DNA from: Pseudonocardia sp. N23
Lineage (GTDB): Bacteria > Actinomycetota > Actinomycetes > Mycobacteriales > Pseudonocardiaceae
NCBI RefSeq assembly: GCF_002583555.1
Contig: NZ_BEGX01000112.1
Location: 9,468 to 73,467 of the forward strand
Direction: 5' to 3'
DNA length: 64,000 nt
A program made the translations under genes and the position numbers. This document shows positions 61,017-64,000 of the stretch, one piece after another. Every line of letters starts with the position of its first letter. Position 1 is the stretch's first letter. The notes under the pieces are model-generated. The model was not told where the DNA came from. It ran no database searches and saw only the letters and a program-made list of their open reading frames with translations.

Positions 61017-62408
61017 TCAGCCTGCGGCGCGCGAGCGGGCCTTCTGCGCGTCCATCAGCGCGTCGAAGTCGGCCTGCCAGGTGTCCTCCAGCGCGATGCC
61101 GTGGCGGTGCGCCTCCTCGACGGAGAGCTCGATCGGCATGCCGAAGGTGTCGTGCAGCTCGAACAGGTTCGCGCCCGTGATCGCGGGCTGGGTACGGCCC
61201 AGCCGGCGCACCATCGACAGTCCCTTGCGCAGCGTCCGCGCGAAGAGCTTCTCCTCCTTCGCGATGATCGCGACGATCTCGGCCTCCTTCGCCGCGATCT
61301 CCGGGTAGTCGTCGCCGTACATCGAGGCGACGACGGGGACCAGGTCGGCCGCCACGCCCGCGGTCAGCTCCAGGTCGAGCCCGAAGCGCATCGCCCGGCG
61401 CAGCAGCCGGCGCATCACGTAGCCCTGCTTCGAGTTGCTCGGCTTCACCCCGTCGGCGGCCAGGAAGACCGAGCCGCGCAGGTGGTCGACGACGACCCGC
61501 ATCGCCGTCGTCGCGTCCTCGTAGGTCCGGCCCGTGACCTTCTGCAGCCTCTCGACCATGGGCCACAAGGTGCTGACCCGGTAGACGTCCGGGCTGTCGA
61601 TCGACGACGCCGCGATCCGCTCCAGCCCACCGCCGAAGTCGACGTTGTGCTTGGGCAGGTCGGCGAAGCCGTCGTCGGTGCGCCTGAACGTCATGAAGAC
61701 CGAGTTGCCGATCTCCATGAACTGCCCGCCGTCGGAGTTCTGGTGCGGGTAGCGGCCGAACGCGGTGTCGTGCTCGACCTGCGGGAAGAAGTAGAAGATC
61801 TCCGAGTCGGGGCCGCCCGGGTCGCCCACCGGCATGTCGTTGGGCCCGCCGAACCGGCTCCACCAGTTCTTGTGGCCGTAGAACGCGATCCGCGCCCCCT
61901 GGTTGCCGACCTCGTTGCCGTGTTCCTCGGTGTCGAGGTCGACCCGCTCGTGGCTGATCCCCTTCTCGCGGAACAGCCGTTCCCAGATGTCGGCGCTCTC
62001 CTCGTCGCGCGGAATCCCGTGCTCCGCGTCGCCGATGAAAGCCGTGACGAAGATGCGTTCCGGGTCGAGCCCCACGACGTCGACGAGGAAGTGCCACACC
62101 ATCGGGATCTGCTCGGCCTTCGAGTAGTCGCCCAGGCTCCAGTTGCCGAGCATCTCGAAGAACGTCGTGTGCCGGTTGTCGCCGACCTCGTCCATGTCCT
62201 GCGCCCGAAGGCAGGGCTGCACGTCGGCCAGCCGCGCGCCGGCGGGGTGCTCGGCACCCAGCAGGAACGGCAGCAGCGGCTGCATCCCACTGCCCGTGAA
62301 CAGCGTCGTCGGGTCGTCACGCAGGACGAGCGGCGCGCGCTCGATCACCACGTGCTGGTGTTCACGCAGGAGGTCGAGATACGCCTGCCGAATCGCGCGC
62401 GCGTCCAT
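61017..62408 (-). CDS. stand-alone alanyl-tRNA synthetase catalytic domain (AlaRS paralog)
   Basis: A 463-residue protein homologous to the N-terminal half of AlaRS. Motif 1 is FTGSGMQPLLPFLLG, motif 2 RHTTFFEMLGNWSLGDY (residues ~79-95), motif 3 VDFGGGLERIAA (~256-267). The tRNA-recognition part follows and includes Asn325 (VKPSNSKQGYVMRR) and Asp420 (LHDTFGMP), the residues that read G3:U70 in the E. coli enzyme (Asn303, Asp400). It ends at the position of the active E. coli 461-residue fragment. The editing and C-Ala domains of a full ~880-residue AlaRS are absent. It is convergent to the tRNA-like RNA. ATG at 62408. No gene is seen at 62409-62659. Confidence 0.85.
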   Translation of the reverse strand: MDARAIRQAYLDLLREHQHVVIERAPLVLRDDPTTLFTGSGMQPLLPFLLGAEHPAGARLADVQPCLRAQDMDEVGDNRHTTFFEMLGNWSLGDYSKAEQIPMVWHFLVDVVGLDPERIFVTAFIGDAEHGIPRDEESADIWERLFREKGISHERVDLDTEEHGNEVGNQGARIAFYGHKNWWSRFGGPNDMPVGDPGGPDSEIFYFFPQVEHDTAFGRYPHQNSDGGQFMEIGNSVFMTFRRTDDGFADLPKHNVDFGGGLERIAASSIDSPDVYRVSTLWPMVERLQKVTGRTYEDATTAMRVVVDHLRGSVFLAADGVKPSNSKQGYVMRRLLRRAMRFGLDLELTAGVAADLVPVVASMYGDDYPEIAAKEAEIVAIIAKEEKLFARTLRKGLSMVRRLGRTQPAITGANLFELHDTFGMPIELSVEEAHRHGIALEDTWQADFDALMDAQKARSRAAG

Positions 62409-62659
62409 TTCGCCGACACTGCCACGGCCCGGCGGCGACCGGAAGAGGATTTCACGCGACCGATTCCGCCGCTGCGGGTAACCCTTCCGGGGCCGTTTCG
62501 CGAGTTCGAATACGGAGACGTATCCCGAAGCGCCGCAGGAGGCTCGACGTCGTGACCGCGCGTGTGCCCACCCAGCCCGAGCTCACGGCGACCGCCAACG
62601 CCTCGGGGCCGACGGCCGGCGGCCCCGGAGGGACCGACGGCCGTCGGGAGTGAACCGCG

Positions 62660-63145
62660 TCAGAGGCTCTTGAGCACCGCATCGGCCGAGCTGACGGTGA
62701 CATCCGAGGGCACCGACTCCACCCAGATGTCGCGGACGACACCGTCCTGCAGCACCGCGGCGTACCGCTGCGACCGCACGCCCAGGCCGAGGCCGGTGGC
62801 GTCGAGCTCCAGGCCGACCGCCTTGGCGAAGTCACCGTTGCCGTCGGCGAGCATGACGACCGAGTCGCCGGTGTCGCGGGAGCGGCCCCACGCGTCGAGC
62901 ACGAAGGCGTCGTTCACCGCGACGCAGGCGACCTTGTCGACGCCCTTGGCCCGCAGGTCGTCGGCGCGCAGGACGTACTCGGGCAGGTGCTGGTCGGAGC
63001 AGGACGGTGTGAACGCGCCGGGTACCGCGAACAGCACGACCGTCCCCGAGCCCAGCGCCTCACGGCTGCTGACGGGCGCGGGTCCCTTGTCGGTCATCGC
63101 CGTCAGGGTCACGTCGGGGATCGTGTCGCCACTGGAGAGGGTCAC
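62660..63145 (-). CDS. peroxiredoxin (Prx5/AhpC-TSA type)
   Basis: A 161-residue thiol peroxidase. The peroxidatic Cys is in PGAFTPSCSDQHLPEY near residue 47, with the Thr and Pro of the Prx active site. RSQRYAAVLQDGVV later is the usual second segment. The resolving Cys may be in KVACVAVND. It reduces peroxides using thioredoxin or a mycothiol system. GTG at 63145 follows GAGGTAG. Confidence 0.88.
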   Translation of the reverse strand: MTLSSGDTIPDVTLTAMTDKGPAPVSSREALGSGTVVLFAVPGAFTPSCSDQHLPEYVLRADDLRAKGVDKVACVAVNDAFVLDAWGRSRDTGDSVVMLADGNGDFAKAVGLELDATGLGLGVRSQRYAAVLQDGVVRDIWVESVPSDVTVSSADAVLKSL

Positions 63146-63250
63146 TCTGCTACCTCGCTGGGGTCGTTCGTCCGGGGGCGCGGAGACCCGCGTCACCTCG
63201 ACCCTTTCCGCCGCGGCCACACCCTGCAACCGGGCACGACGTGATCCGGG

Positions 63251-64000
63251 TCACCCCGCGACGGGCACCTGCGCGGGCGCCACCACCAAACCCGCATAAC
63301 CGACGAGCCCGGCGACGTCGGCAACGCTCCCGCGGTACCCGACGTACCCGTCCGGCCGCACGGCCAGCATCGTCCCGTCGGCCGCCGCGTACGTCTCCCG
63401 GAACCTGCCCCCGGCGTCGCGCACCGCCGGGACCTGCAGGTCGGCGACCTCGACTCCGTCGGCCAGCACCGCGTAGGCGTGGACGTCGTCGCCGAGCGCC
63501 GCCCGTGCGGCGACGACCATGCCGTCGATCGTGGCGGCCGTCGCATCGGTGTCGGCGTACGCCACGAGCGTGTGCCCCGGGGCGCGCAGCAGCTCGAACA
63601 GCCGGACCGGGAACTGCACGATCTCGCGGACGAGCCCCCGCACGTCGGGCGCGCGGTCGCCGGCCTGCGGCGCCCCGACGGGCAGGGTGTCGTCGACCGG
63701 CCCGACGATCGGGCTGCCGCGGTACCCCACCAGCAGCTGCGCCTCGCGGCGGACCGCCAGGAACGGGTCGGCGTCGTCGAACTGCACGCCGGTCGACGCG
63801 GCCTCGACCGTCCGCCCGACGACCTCCTCGCCGACGGGCCTGCGCTCGGCGTCGTAGCTGTCGAGCAGCCCCGGGGCCGCGGTGCCGTGGACGGCGGCCG
63901 CCAGCTTCCAGGCCAGGTTCACGGCGTCCTGGATGCCGGTGTTCATGCCCTGCGCACCCGTCGGCGGGTGGATGTGGGCGGCGTCGCCCGCGATGAATGC
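63251..64000 (-). CDS. FAD-dependent aromatic monooxygenase, truncated at window edge
   Basis: The gene continues past base 64000, so only the C-terminal ~249 codons are seen. The FAD-binding GD motif, FIAGDAAHIHPPTGAQGMNT, opens it, then DAVNLAWKLAAAVHG, YDAERRPVGEEV and the C-terminal thioredoxin-like domain of phenol- or polyketide-hydroxylase-type enzymes (RPDGYVGYRGSV). It hydroxylates an aromatic substrate with NADPH; the substrate is unknown. Confidence 0.88.
   Translation of the reverse strand, partial: AFIAGDAAHIHPPTGAQGMNTGIQDAVNLAWKLAAAVHGTAAPGLLDSYDAERRPVGEEVVGRTVEAASTGVQFDDADPFLAVRREAQLLVGYRGSPIVGPVDDTLPVGAPQAGDRAPDVRGLVREIVQFPVRLFELLRAPGHTLVAYADTDATAATIDGMVVAARAALGDDVHAYAVLADGVEVADLQVPAVRDAGGRFRETYAAADGTMLAVRPDGYVGYRGSVADVAGLVGYAGLVVAPAQVPVAG

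Noticed and set aside
60811..62097. Alternative minus frame through the AlaRS-like gene
   Set aside because: Shadow frame; the class II motifs are in the 61017-62408 frame.
1..64000. CRISPR array
   Set aside because: No set of equal-spaced direct repeats with unique spacers was seen; the GGGACGG and 15-bp repeats are too short or contiguous.

Overview
The window is high-GC actinomycete chromosome: most genes start with ATG or GTG at four-base or shorter overlaps and show strong GC bias at third codon positions. Gene content (integrative conjugative element in tRNA-Ser, tadA with its partner gene, Ku with a split NHEJ set, IniA/IniC-like dynamins, MprF-type lipid aminoacylation) fits a member of the Pseudonocardiales, probably Pseudonocardia or a relative. 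That placement is inferred from gene style, not from a marker gene.

Positions 1-12680 are the integrase-proximal part of an actinomycete integrative and conjugative element (AICE) in the 3' end of tRNA-Ser(CGA). Reading inward from the right end come integrase, excisionase, a DUF3631 replication ATPase, a prim-pol protein, a TraB/FtsK translocase, a Spd-like membrane protein and several tiny zinc-ribbon genes. A divergent promoter region with six GCAAGG boxes separates this from a lower-GC cargo block at the left: an HTH protein with an overlapping PP2C phosphatase, a DUF4145 protein and a HEPN-like protein. This block looks like a conflict or defence module.

Positions 12770-45200 are mostly ordinary chromosome: Nudix, tadA and partner, an M20 amidohydrolase, an amidase, prephenate dehydrogenase, an ATP-dependent ligase-like protein beside Ku, an LCP cell-wall enzyme, a nucleoside phosphorylase, a drug ABC exporter with its TetR gene, a NarL-type two-component system, a heterodimeric ABC exporter with its TetR gene, two PLP enzymes, a LigD-type polymerase, a HAD phosphatase, an iron alcohol dehydrogenase, an aldo-keto reductase and an acyl-CoA ligase. 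Between genes lie a parS-like palindrome and two families of dispersed palindromic repeats.

Positions 45201-56460 hold decayed gene fragments and then an envelope-stress-like cluster: an ECF sigma factor, two dynamin-like GTPases (IniC- and IniA-like), two acidic calcium-loop repeat proteins (one carrying a C39-like cysteine peptidase domain), a membrane-anchored protein with a GrpE-like C-terminus, and a membrane-anchored Hsp70. The GrpE-like and Hsp70 ATPase domains are both predicted to face the cytoplasm.

The most unusual locus is 57305-62408. An alpha/beta-hydrolase esterase overlaps an MprF-type aminoacyl-phosphatidylglycerol synthase. Just downstream, with its own promoter-like hexamers and a terminator hairpin, is a 54-nt tRNA-like RNA gene. 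It has a full acceptor stem, a canonical T-arm and an encoded CCA, but no D-arm and only a small hairpin in place of the anticodon arm. Its acceptor stem has the G3:U70 pair and A73 that specify alanine. The next gene, convergent to it, encodes a stand-alone alanyl-tRNA synthetase catalytic domain with no editing or C-Ala domain. I infer a dedicated translation-independent alanine-donor system for lipid alanylation and de-alanylation. The window closes with a peroxiredoxin and a truncated FAD monooxygenase.
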